Shown: positions 8,714 through 20,349, counted from the first letter of the stretch. The stretch: 34,584 nucleotides of DNA from Porodaedalea pini (GCA_002794775.1 NBAY01000159.1:1-34584); one strand, 5' to 3'. The notes: generated by a model from the letters alone, not told the origin. Program-made: numbers and translations.

Positions 8714-11700
8714 TATTGTCATATCTTCTGCGCTGTAATCATGATGTCACCTGTCTTCAATCAAGCACAGCAGTTAAAGCAATTACATGTTATGTGACTG
8801 ATTATATTACTAAGCCCTCACTTAAAAGTCATATAATATTTGATGTAGTAAAGGGTGTGTTTGAGAGACAAAGAGAGTATATTCAAGGTGATGCTAACTC
8901 TGCAGAGAAAGGAAGAAAAATTATTACTCAGATGGTCAACTCAATATCTGCAAATCTTGAAATAGGTGCTCCTATGGCTTCTCACTATCTTCTTGGAAAT
9001 CCAGATCATTATACGAGTCATAAATTTGTTACTTTCTACTGGCATCCTTATGTTGTATTTACAAAGTCCTTTTTTGAAGCTGAGTCCCATGTACCTAAAG
9101 ATCCAGATTCTATAGAGAATCCTGACAATGAAAATGTAAGTCTTATAAGAAGAGGTAATGTAATTCATAGATATTCTTACATTGCAGACTATATCTGTAG
9201 ACCACCTATTTATAATAATATTTCTTTATATGACTGGATCAGACTTGCTCACAAAGCTAAGTTACAAAAGTCAAGTCAAATCAAACTAAATCAAAGCTTT
9301 ATAAGTAATGTATCTATTATGGACATCAATGAAGACCTTTCAAATGATGAGCTTGGAGATTATGAAGTTGATGATGATCAATATGATAGGCATTTTTCTA
9401 GAACTGCATCTACTATTTTTGATCAACCAGATAAAGCTGATGATGAACTTGATATACTTGATAAAGAAGAGGATGAGCCTGCAACAACAAGAATTGCATC
9501 AATTCACAAGTTTACAGATGATCATCCACAGTATACTTCTTATGATGTCAGTCTATCTAATGAGAAAGATGCACTAGTACCTAATTTTATAGGAGGTATC
9601 CCAAGACCAGACAAAGGAGACAGAGAATACTATTGTGCAACTATGCTCACTTTCTTTAAACCCTGGAGACAAGCTTCTGATCTCAAAGATTATAATTCAA
9701 CTTGGGATGATATCTTTGAGAATTATTCTTTCTCAGATGCTCACAAGAAGATTATCCATAACTTTAATGTCAAGCATGAGTGTCAAGATGCAAGAGATGA
9801 TTATAGTCTCCAAAGAAAGCTTGATAATATGGAATCAACTCCTGTATGGGACAATGAAGGTGCTTTGGAAGAGCTTGACTTACAGGATCATATAGATGAA
9901 ATCATCAATAATAAAGACCTTAAAAATCCTAGTAGTACTGACTTCTTTTCTGAAGATTCAATAAACCTTGTTTCATCATTCAGAGCAAACATCTTAAGAC
10001 AGATGGAGTCTGTGATTCAAAGTTCTGGATGGAATGATACTCCAAAAGATGGTATAGTGCCTTTACAGCATCCAGATATATATCATATTCCTAAAGCATC
10101 TAGATTTCAATGGACTGCATTACTTAAGAATATGAGAGAAAAGATACTTCATGATAGGAGAGAAGCTATACCCTGTAAAGAAAATAACAATAACAATAAT
10201 AATGTACAAGTAAAAAATGATGTAAGAATTTTAGATGCATCATATCTTACTGACAATCCACTAAGAGTTAAAGATGTAGATAAGAACTTCATATTTGATG
10301 TTATTAGTTCTTTCTCACTGAATAGTGAACAAGAGCAAGCTTTTAGAATAATTAGCAATCATGCTTGTACAGACAAACCTGAACAGCTCAAGGTTTATCT
10401 TGGAGGAATGGGTGGAACAGGAAAATCTCAGGTTATTAAGGCACTCATTGAACTCTTTAAACTGAGAGGTGAATCAAATAGATTTGTTGTTGTTGCTCCT
10501 ACTGGAAGTGCAGCTGCTTTGCTAGATGGATCTACTTATCACTCTCTGCTAGGATTTAGAGAAGTATCAGATGAGAAAGGAAGTGATTTAAGTATATCTT
10601 CATTGATTGATATTAGATCAAAATTAGCATCTGTAAGATATATATTTCTTGATAAGGTTTCCATGCTATCATGCAATGATATGCAAAGAATATCTGCTAG
10701 ATTGGCAAATATATTCAAAAACTCTGAGCAACCCTTTGGAGGTATAAATATGATCTTTGCTGGTGACTTTGCTCAGCTACCCCCTGCTCATAATACTAAT
10801 ACATTATACAATGGTACTTTGGGTACAACTGTAGATTCTAAAGCTACTAAATGGAAGCAAGAGGCTGTTTTAGGTAAAATTCTCTGGCATCAGATAAATA
10901 CTGTAGTTATTCTCAGACAAAATATGAGACAGAAGACTCAGTCAGAGCAAGACACAAAACTTAGAGCTGCACTTGAGAATATGAGATACAAGGCATGTAC
11001 TGAGAATGATATAAGTTTTTTAAGAACTCTAATAGCTGGTAAAACTCTAGATAAGAAAGATGTATCTAGAAAGGAATTTAGAAATGTATCAGTAATAGTT
11101 GGTCTAAATCTACAGAAAGATAAACTCAATGAAGTTGGTGCAGAAAGATTTGCAAGAGATCACAATCTTCCACTATATACATTCTACTCTATAGACACAA
11201 TAAACAATGATTGTACAGATCCTAAGAGACCAAGTAGAGGTAGACCTAAAAAGCAAGGATTTGTCAAAGGAATAATTCAACCAGAACTCCAAAAAATACT
11301 TTGGAATCTACCTCCAACTTGTACTGAACATAGACCTGGAAAACTAAAGCTTTGTATTGGAATGCCTGTTATGATAAAAAGAAATGAAGCAACTGAATGC
11401 TGTGTAACCAATGGTGCTGAAGCAATTGTATTTGGATGGGATGCAATTGATCTATCAGATGGAAAGCAGGCTATTGATGTCCTTTTTGTAAAGTTAAATA
11501 ATCCACCACAGTCTATTCAACTACCAGGGTTACCACTTAATGTTGTACCTTTATCTAGACATTCTCTTAAGACAAAATGCCAGCTCATAAAAAATGGAGA
11601 GTCTGTAACAATCAATATCAATAGAGATCAAATATGCATTCTACCTAGCTTTGCAATGACTGACTATGCATCACAAGGTAGAACAAGATTGTATAATGTA

Positions 11701-13128
11701 ATTGATCTGAACAACTGTCAGAATCATCAGTCATATTATACTTGTCTTTCTAGAAGCTCTTCTGCAGAGGGAACTATAATATTACAGGGCTTTGATAAAA
11801 ACAAGATCATGGGTGGCATTAGTGGATATCTAAGACAAGAATTCAGAGAGCTTGAGATCCTTGATGAACTGACCAAGGAAAGATATGAGAGAAGACTTCC
11901 ATCATATGTGAATGCACATACAAGAGGTGTCCTGTTGAGACAATATATGAATTACAAAGGATTAAATCATCAGCCTTCTCATTTACACTCTGCAATTGCT
12001 TGGACAGATGAGCTTGTTCTTTCAAATGATAAATATAGTCAATGGAATTCATGCTATGTAAAGACTAATATAGCTAAGATGAATGAACAGAAAGTAGATA
12101 AAAAAGATGAAGAAATAATATCAAATAATATAACTAAAATATCTAGTGACATATTAGCCAGTACATCATATTTAGGGAAAAGAAATAGTGATGATGACAG
12201 TGAAGGCTCCACCTTAAATACTCCAAGTAAGCGACATAAAGCAAGTGAATATAATCAAAACAGTGCAAGCTCATCACCTTTAGGACTAAGATGGGATTCA
12301 GTAAGTTATAGTTGTGCGTATGACTCTGTATTGCCTATTTTATTCAATTTGTACATAGAAGACTATGAGAGGTGGTATAATATATATTCACAGTATCAAA
12401 TTAATTTGCATGATCATTTTCAGAGGGTAATGAATTCAATAAGTAGTTTTGAAGAAGAAAGAGATGTCATTCATAACAAGCTTTTCAACCAGAACAGACA
12501 TCAATTTCCATTAGGTCATAAATTAACAGCTGTAGCCTCTGTTGTGCAGAAATGCCTAGAAGCAAAAGAACCTATAATATATAAGCAAAGCCAGTGTATT
12601 CAATGTAATAGGTCTAAACAAAGTCTTTTATTATCCTCATTTATTCCATGTTTTACAGAAGACTTTAATACAGCTCCTGAATGGTATTTATTCAGCAGTC
12701 AATATAAAAACATCAATACATACCCTTCTATTCAACAATGGCTTAACTATTACTTTGGTTCAATGTCAGTAACATGTAGACAATGTCAAATAGATTATAC
12801 AGCTGACACCAATGTACAATCTCATATCAGTGAGTCAACAAATGTTGTAGCTGTGCAGTTGTATAATTATGAGATTATAATTGATCATGAGGTTGTTATA
12901 AAATGTACACCATGTTTGAAAAAATACAAATTGCGAGGTCTGATTTATGGTGGTAACAATCACTTCACTTGTAGAATAATAGATAAGTCTGGACTGGTCT
13001 GGTATAATGACGGTATAACCACTGGCAGAGTTTCAAATGCAGAAAAGTATCTATCACAGTATAGTGATTATGAGCTTCATGGCGAAGGGAAAACTACAGC
13101 AGTCATTGCTCTATATGCTATTATTTAA
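8714..13128 (+). CDS. Helitron Rep-C / PIF1-like helicase / USP-like protease polyprotein
   Basis: The uninterrupted frame continues the Helitron after the Tc1 insert; residue numbers count from the open-frame start at 8617. Rep tyrosines appear as CYVTDYITK (Tyr59 and Tyr63). Acidic linker residues ~220-330 follow. The PIF1/RecD-type SF1 helicase begins near 575 with Walker A GGMGGTGKS (596-604), then APTGSAA, Walker B FLDKVSML, FAGDFAQLPP, RQNMR and, near the end, TDYASQGRT and TCLSRSS. The Walker B Glu is replaced by Lys680 (AAG at 10654-10656). After a low-complexity linker (~1180-1220, SDDDSEGS..PSKRHK) a C-terminal domain has a Cys box (GLRWDSVSYSCAYDSVL, Cys1233) and a His box (GGNNHFTC, His1449, then WYNDG), as in ubiquitin-specific proteases, with CxxC pairs between them. 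A long intact frame with a dead helicase residue suggests loss of function fairly recently. Confidence 0.9.
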
Positions 13129-13175
13129 TGTACAACATGCAGTGTAAAGGAGGAGGGATGGGGAGGTAGCAAATC
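13129..13175. other. Short spacer between Helitron stop and PRP8 fragment
   Basis: Only about 47 bp lie between the TAA of the Helitron frame and the first recognisable PRP8 bases. It is G-rich. I see no hairpin followed by CTRR that would mark a normal Helitron 3' end, so that end was probably lost or lies far to the right. Confidence 0.5.
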
Positions 13176-15728
13176 ATCGCTCTGAGGAATAAGCACACGA
13201 CTCATAGACAACATTCCAAGACCACCGAGTTCCTATACGACAACAGTTCAGCAAGACGTGATATACATAAGAGCTGCGATGCTTACTTTGAGGATGTAGA
13301 AGACGACTGGAGGGAAACACAAAGGCATCTTACTGTTCAAGCCAATCTCGACACTGAGTCTGAATTTTGTTCTCAGCCTTCACCAAAGCATCAAGCAGCT
13401 CATTCGTGTGGATGACAGCCTCCTGATAATAAGTCATCAGACCGTATTCCATTTGTTGACAATCTTGGAAAAGGCGGTAGAGCCTGAGCTCATGAGGACC
13501 TGGTGGATACGGTTGTTAAACTGATGAACACCTATGAAATTCTTCAGCGTTACATATTCCATGGAAGCTTTAATATTCTCACCTTCATCGGAGACGCGGA
13601 GGAAGGCTTGTGCAGTACGCTCCTTTGACTGCTCGTTGGTCAAGTTCCACACCCCGTCCTTGAGTGACAACTGCTCTCCACTCATCGACCGGATCTTCGA
13701 CAGAATGCACACCTCGAAGCCGCTCATCGAGAAGAGTAGCTGAGGGTTGTTTTTGGAGTAGACACTCACAAACGTATCTTCCCATTCAATCGTCGTCAAA
13801 GAACGACGCAGGCTCTGCTTCACGTTCCAGAACACAGCTCGACCTAGATTGACGTCGTGCTTGATCAAGCGCATACGGCAATCCCGCGGCCAACGTCTTT
13901 CGTTGTTATACCCAATAACGTTGTTGTTTGTCGGATCTGGATTCTCGCTGAGGTAACGTTGTATAAGGTCGCGTGATTCCTCGGCGGCGAAGCGAAATAA
14001 AATATGCAAACGATCAACACAACGAGAATAGAGACGGACTGGATGGCGTGTCTCGGTGTCAGAATCACCGTACTGCAGGAAATTGTCGGGCAGTCGTGGG
14101 GGACCCGCCATTTCACTTGCACGTTGCAGTTTAATCTTTTCGTAGACCTTCAAAAGTACGGTCTCCATCATCACTACGCATTCGCCCTCGCTCGTCTCCC
14201 AGATGTCCGTCAAGTTATTGATACCCTGGCACCACTTGTACACCAGAAGGGGAGGAGGTTCGGTGTCCGCACTTGTCAGCCTCAAAGAATAAGAACTGGT
14301 CAAAATATGTGTCTGTAATCTTCTCAACGGGTTCGATGTCGTAGCAAGGGATGAGCTTGTCATATGTGTCGAAGAACTCAATGCCTGCCTCTTTGAAGGC
14401 TCGCCGAGTGAGCAAGAGACGCTTGATCCTAGACAGACCTGCATGCGAATCAATTAGCTACACCCTACGATCAATTAGAAAAGGAACATACGTTCGTGTG
14501 ATTGTCATACGCCTGCTCAATGAGAGCAAGCTCCTCACGCTGAGATTGGTTAAGACGACCTTTGACGCTGTACGCGTCACGCTTGTACGAAAGGGGACTG
14601 TATGGAAACATCAGTGAGAGCTACTGAAAGACGTATTTAATTGAATCTTACGGGAATGGGATGGGAGCAAATTTCCGACTCTCAAGCCAGTGGACCATCG
14701 ATGTGTAGATCGCAACAGCCTCCTCAGCACTAACGTAAGGACCATCTTTGAGGTAACCATGCCGACGCTCCTGCTCAGCTTTCAAGTACAGTCGAGTAAG
14801 ACGCCCCAAGTTCTTCTTGACCACAGCCTTGTCGACAGTCGCACCATGCCTGATACGCTCGCGATCGTAGTGTGCAATCGAGCACCACCAGTCCGCCTTG
14901 CTCTTGATGTACCGCAAGGTGGTGTTCTCGATTGCAGTTGGCATTCCGGGACCTTCCATGGAACTGTAGAATAAGGCTTAGTACGCAAAGTCCAGATTCA
15001 ACCAAACGACGTACTGTTTGCTTTTCCAGCAGTGCCACGCTTCCGACAAGTCCTGCAAGATAGTCTTCGCCTTGTTCTGCTTGATCGACTCCGGCATCAT
15101 ATCAAGAATACAGTGCATCACGGCAGTGCGTAATTCCAAGTCATAGTGCGATTCGACACGCTGCTTCGTGACCGTCTTTGCGATGCCCTTGCTGTTGCGA
15201 CCCTCGAACTGACACACAAGCAAGTTTCCGAGCCAGTGCTCAAGCAACGGTACAATCCACGCATGAAGAAGAGCCACCCTCGCCAACCTGGAGCCCCAAA
15301 CCCACAGCCTGGGCCCTTACCAACAGGTCCCGCATTGAAGCAATAATAGATCAGATGCTTGTGATCTTTGCACATCCGCATCCGGACCTGACGCATAAGC
15401 TTGTACTTGTAATGGTACATGTCGGTGAGCGCGCCGATGTGTGCGAAGATATACTGCAATGCATCCGCCAGTTGGAAGGCATCCACATTGCCAAGCCGGA
15501 ATTGGACGTGCGCATCGACAACGAGCTTTGTGAGGCGAAGAATTTCACGGCACATATGGAATGCATTTCCAAAGCGAGACTTTTTGCGTTCCTTCGTCGT
15601 AAGCGTCTTCACCGGCTTCAGATTCATGTTGTAATCGAGATGAAGGTAATTCAAGTTCTAGAAGGATTGGAAGTCAGAATGATGTAACGCAGCCTTCCCA
15701 ACGATCATACCTTGCGATGGATGAGCTG
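13176..15728 (-). pseudogene. PRP8: PRP8 fragment, array 2
   Basis: The minus strand encodes PRP8 from LLIHRK through [101 protein letters not shown] and, after a frame change at [25 protein letters not shown] to ELGGLGMLSM and LIPQSD. Introns are kept at the same places as in array 1 (for example 15658-15710), plus one near 13220-13277. It starts later and ends further downstream in PRP8 than array 1. Internal deletions remove the [10 protein letters not shown] to LFLGL block (KVYEKI joins [11 protein letters not shown]) and the LFPAWIKPA block. It shares with array 1 the absence of ~13 residues before AYSVK. It directly follows RPB1. Confidence 0.92.
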
Positions 15729-17384
15729 CATGCGAGAGAAGCGTTCTCGGCAGCCTCCCTTATTAAAAGATCATCGCCGCGCACAACGACGAGGCGGTCT
15801 GCCAGCTGCTGCACCTGCTCAATGACGTAAACCGGCTCCAGATCGCTCGGTTTTCTACGGTCGATATGGAAAGTCTGCGTTGCGTTCTGCACGATGTGGT
15901 TCAGGTTGACAAGAAGATAGTGGGCAGTGGAATTGTCGCGGCCCGGGAAAATGAATTCAGGGAGCAACTTACGATCCTCATGAAGACGGTCATATTCCTC
16001 GTCAAGTTTTTGCTGGAGCTCGAGGAATGAGTCATCGATACTGACTTGCAAAGCACCAGTGAAAAAAAGTGACGTCGACCCAATAGCAATGTTCGAACTC
16101 GCGATCATTGCTACCGAACGTTTTTGATCGTTTGCCGTTCAATAAAAGCACCGTCCATACCATCCTCGCCATACACGAATTGGATCAGGTCACCCAGTGA
16201 GTTTCGTACAGTCCCATCGTAGCAGACAGCCACTTCTTCGAGTGCCTTTACAAGTCGACGATGAATGTAACCAGTCTCGGCCGTCTTGACAGCGCACCTC
16301 TGGGCTGAAGTCATCCTTCGTAAAGTGAGGTAGTGTGCGATGTCTGAAGCCGAACGGGAGTCGCTTCCCTTCAACGGACTGCTGCACAGATGGACATCTG
16401 CGAGATGTTAATGAACGAACCCTTCGAACCCGCGACAACCATCTCTTTGACACCGGAGTGGTCACGCGCAAAGTTGAGCTCGCCTTCGACTCGACTCTCG
16501 AACGACTCGCGAATAGTCATACCCGGTGCAGCTTTCAGACAGTCGTCAGATGCATCTTCAATGGCCTGCACGACATTCTGCTTCCGCATCTTGATCTGCT
16601 CCGTGATGTACGCCATTGTCTTCTTATCCGCGACCGTATCACCAATGCCTATACTGAATCCATTGTAGAACAGCCAGTAGTTAACAATCTGCTGGAGACC
16701 AGTGAACAGCGTACGAGTCGCTTCGGGACCTTTTTCGTGGAAGACGACGTGGATAAGACCGCCTTGCGACGCTCCAACCGTCTTTTTCTCCACGATACCA
16801 AAGACGATCTCGCCATTTTCAATGAGCATGCCATCGTCGAAAACGGGGCTCGAAGATTTCGGATCAGGCGAGCGATATGCGTTTATTCCGCGAGGAATCG
16901 TCATACTAAGAATCTGTTTGCCCGTCCATAATGGCTTCGGCTTCAAGATCGCCGGCGTCGGAATCGTGCTATCCCAGTCCAGCACCCAGAGCAGGATGTT
17001 TTGCACCTGCACCCAGTCGAGGAAGCTATCCCGCAGAGTGAATTTCCGGATACCGCACGACGTGTCCTGTACAATACCCATATCAGGTTTGTTCGCCTGC
17101 GGCGAGATGATCTGCTTCGCAACCTATGCAATTTTACTGAGCTCGGCTCTCGTCTCTTCGCTCTGAGGAATGCTAGACGGAGCTGAGAAAGAGATGTAAG
17201 GTTGATCTTAAAAGTGTCATACTGCATGTTCATCTCATCGCCATCTAAATCGGTGTTATACGGTGGGGTGATGGAAAGATTTAGACGAGAGGCTAAAATA
17301 CACTAATCAGCGACTATACAATGAATTAAAGGTGGATAAACACGTACTAGAGTAAGGCATAAGTCGTACGCGATGCCTCGCCGG
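15729..17384 (-). pseudogene. RPB1: RPB1 fragment with active-site loop, array 2
   Basis: This piece begins with RHRVRLMPYS, then after an intron gives RLNLSITPPYNTDLDGDEMN, the metal-binding active-site loop (normally NADFDGD; the three aspartates remain). A second intron (GTATGA..TTCTCAG, near 17184-17227) follows, then PQSEETRAELSKIA with an in-frame TAG where Trp is expected. The long block from [20 protein letters not shown] to [37 protein letters not shown] and the bridge-helix region ([13 protein letters not shown]) lead to [23 protein letters not shown] and AAENAS. Frames shift near 16370 and 16100. A deletion joins FSPE to VKTAET, removing sequence still present in array 1. It joins the BTB linker upstream and PRP8 downstream. 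Confidence 0.92.
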
Positions 17385-19804
17385 AGAAGGCTTCTTCTCG
17401 TCGACTGCAGGGGACTTCTTCGGCGCTGTCTTTTTCCCTCCAGCTGTTGCCACAGATGCAGTTGATCGAATTGAATTCGCCGACGGTGACTTTCGAATGA
17501 CGGACGTCTTGTTCGCTGTTGTTTTCGTAGATACTGTGGGCGACACCTTCCGTGTGCGCGATGCTGCGCTTACCGTACTAATTGGCGCCGCACTTGTTTT
17601 AGAGACGCGACGCGGCCGTCCTTTCGGTAGCGCAGGTGCCGGCGCTTTAGGAGACCTTGAGGTTCCGGTGCTGCACATCGAGGTCGTTGACGTGGTCGAG
17701 ACTTTCCTCGACCAAGTAACAGAGTCCCGCGGAGTCATATTCTCACGAGGCGTCTTGAATGTAGACTCGCGTGTTGAAGCCCCGCTCCTGCTGCTGGACA
17801 TTGACACATTCGAGAGCGAGGATGTCGGTCGCGAGGATGGATGAGGTGGACAGAGAGTACCTTGCTGGCCTGCAGTGACGGCATTTCTATGGATGGTCGA
17901 TGCATGTGAACGAGTAGGTGAAACAGACGCGGCGACAGATTTTGGTCTTTGCACGGAGACGACGTTTGGGAGTTTTACACTCGTAACACTCGTGGTGTCA
18001 CCTGTGTCTTTCCCAGTTGTGCGTGGAGAGCGAGAAGCTACACCGGGCCGTCGAGAAACCACGGAAGATGACGCGGTAGAGCGCGCAAGGGACAGGGTCG
18101 AGCCCTTTAGTCGCGGGCTTTCTTGTTCGTCACCCTCCCCGTCCCCGTCCATATCTGAAGTGTACAAGAGCACACTCGGCGCCCTATGGACGCTCGGACT
18201 CGTGCTACGTGGAGAGGATGGCGTAAACTTCGATTCTGGCCGGCTCTCCTTACGCTCATGCTCCGTCGCAGTCGTAAGGCGCGATGACGTTCGGCTAGTC
18301 ATCGACGCAACGCTGCGCGCTACGCTCCGGACAGATGCGCTAGACGAGGTGACAGCTGCATTCCCGCAAGCAAGGTTCTTGTTCAGCACGTTCGTACGAA
18401 GCGAATGCGACGTGCTCATGCTATCGCGCTCAGTGGTGTCTTCGACCTCGCCGAGTGTGGGGCGGAGGCCTGCTTGCATAAGCGGCCCACGCACCGTGTT
18501 GGAGTTGCTCGTCGTCGGCGTTAGAAGATCTTCGACCGGGACGTTGATCTCTGTAGATTGTTATTAGCAATACCATCGCTGATCTCCTTGATCCCCCAAC
18601 TTTCCAACGCATCGAAGCCACCCTCGTTCTGGATACTGACCCAGCGCCTTCGCATCCAGTGAAGCAGATCCATACGAGTCTGTTCAACTTGCACACAGAT
18701 GTGGGAAATGCTTGATAAGAGGGTCTCACTTGGTTCCGCAGGGTACTGACGGAGAAGAATTGCGGAAACGAGAGTCTGCGAAGGAATGAGCACAACAATA
18801 AACCCGATTATATTTTAATACTCACCTGATAGAGCATGCCAGCATTCGACTCCGCCATGCCCCTCCGCACAGCCTCCATAACCCACTCAATGCGCTCCCC
18901 GTCCTCAAACCGTCCTAGCCCATCATTCTCCATAATCTCAACCCACTCGCGCTCATTCAAACACTTCTCCGCCTCGTTGCAAAGCAGCGCATCCACAAAC
19001 CCCCTTGCTGTCATAAACCATTTCTCTCACACCCTCTACCCAGGCTTTGCGCACAGAGTTGAGCTTCACTAAGGCCGCATGCGCAGCGAAGAGCAAAGGA
19101 AACACATTCTGCAGGAGCGCACGCTTCTTCAGGCCGGTCATCAACCCGTCTTTCGTCTGCTGCGGGAGTGCAGCGAAGTCCGGCGTGCACCAGCCCTATC
19201 CGAAAAGACCAACAAGGGCACGCCACTCGCCGCGCTCAAGGTATGTGTTCTGCACGTCTGGACACACGGAAGACACGAGTGTACGCGGTGCGCGATGTGC
19301 ACACCGGCGGCAGCGAAACCCACCTGTGCCCCAGCGACCTCCAGTGATACGTTCATACTCAGCAAATTCGAGGAAAGCGTGGAAGAGCCCATGGAGCATC
19401 TCCTGCACGAGGTGTGCCTGCACCTTGCCATGGAGCGTTTGCAATTGAAGATAGTTCGCGGAGCACAGGGTAGCGACAGCGGTGTCCAAGTCATATGAAT
19501 GGTTGCTGAAGCTGAGCGTGCCGGTGTATAAGTATCCTAAGGTAAAGTGCAGTGCTGGAGGAGTGAAGGGAGGCGAGGGAAGGCGAAGGGTCGTGAGCTC
19601 GCTGGGGGCACAATAGGTGCTGGGCGGAACGAGAAATAGCGCGCTTGGAAACTGGGTAGTGCATGAACATAAACGATAGCTAGCAACTATTAGTCTCAAG
19701 GACAGATGGTAGGTTCTGCGCTCGTGCTCACCTTTATATTCCCAAACCTTCGAGTCCGCGTTGCTGCCTTTGTCCATCGTTCGCAATTCCAACACCGACT
19801 GCAT
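17385..19804 (-). pseudogene. BTB/POZ domain gene with Ser/Lys-rich linker, array 2
   Basis: A multi-exon, decayed gene. The first exon reads GSNADSKVWEYK, with an intron from about 19732 to 19681 (GTGAGC..TGCTAG), then AIVYVHALPSFQARYFSF. The BTB half follows as LGYLYTGTLSFSNHSYDLDTA and LCSANYLQLQTLHGKVQ. An in-frame TAG lies at 19196-19198; then TGLKKRALLQNVFPLLFAAH, a frameshift near 18990, and GFVDALLCNEAEKCLNEREW. Another intron near 18777-18826 leads to LLHWMRRRWVSIQNEGGFDALESWGIKEI. Finally a long basic Ser/Thr/Pro/Lys-rich linker (18494 to 17385), typical of microtubule-associated proteins, runs in frame straight into RPB1. The expected C-terminal CAP-Gly domain is absent here but present in array 1. 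Role in the cell is unknown; microtubule association is inference. Confidence 0.7.
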
Positions 19805-19825
19805 CCTTGAAACCTCCTAGTTGCG

Positions 19826-19986
19826 ATGGCCTTCTCAATTGTGACTGCGTCTGAGCTTTTGGAGCGGCAGGAGCTGGCGACTGAGAACGAGGTGAAGACA
19901 CTGCGGATGTGGCTTGAGGAGGGCCCTTGGCCTAAGCAGACTTATGAGGGAGCGAAGCGAGTGTCTTTGCTGCCTCCCGCTGAGCT
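19826..19986 (+). pseudogene. Small unidentified plus-strand gene fragment
   Basis: An ATG frame reads MAFSIVTASELLERQELATE, then VKTLRMWLEEGPWPKQTYEG and AKRVSLLPPAELE, before running into the 365-bp repeat. It sits head to head with the BTB gene start and looks like the N-terminus of a neighbouring gene cut by the repeat. A short degraded trace of the same sequence (GAAGCGAGTGTCTTTGCTGC) occurs near 6252-6271 in array 1. I do not recognise the protein. Confidence 0.4.
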
Positions 19987-20349
19987 GGAGATCACATGTT
20001 GGCACTGTCGTCAACTCTGCTTTCGACCGATTTTTAATTCAACCAGGTCACTTTATTTTACCAAAAATACATAGACAGATATCGAATTGTCTGAAGTTTT
20101 TTTTACATGGTTCAAGCTTGCGATTTGGATGGTTGAATAAAATTAAACATGCCAATGAAGAAAGTGAGCACTGTACAGCCACAAAAGCTGTGAGTCGGTC
20201 CATAGCCACTGCTCAATTTAGCAGAAATGGGGTCCAAAATTAACATATATGGTATGCCATCAGCTTATAAAAGCTGACAGAAACCCAAATTGGGGACTTT
20301 ATCTCGGCCCACAACAAAAGACGATACTTCGTAAACTCAGTAATCGTAA
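19987..20349. repeat. 365-bp direct repeat, copy B
   Basis: Second copy of 6304-6668 in the same orientation and with the same right boundary (CTCAGTAATCGTAA). To its right the sequence is the last exon of the unknown gene at 20337-23133, whose stop codon (20337-20339) falls inside the repeat. No Helitron coding sequence follows. Confidence 0.8.

Larger units (their letters stand above)
6669..13128 (+). mobile_element. Helitron Rep/helicase remnant, interrupted by Tc1/mariner
   Basis: A rolling-circle transposon coding unit on the plus strand, made of two exon-like parts (6669-7105 and 8714-13128) separated by a Tc1/mariner insertion. Deleting the insert and one TA restores a continuous frame of roughly 1,600 codons. 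The left edge is a breakpoint at 6668, so the part of Rep that should carry the HUH histidines is absent. On the right only about 47 bp separate the stop codon from a captured-looking PRP8 fragment. I could not identify a trustworthy 3' hairpin/CTRR end. The unit is therefore a damaged, probably immobile Helitron. Confidence 0.85.

Noticed and set aside
17497..18567. Two long plus-strand open frames
   Set aside because: They are antisense shadows of the Ser/Lys-rich BTB linker and have no domain or signal of their own.
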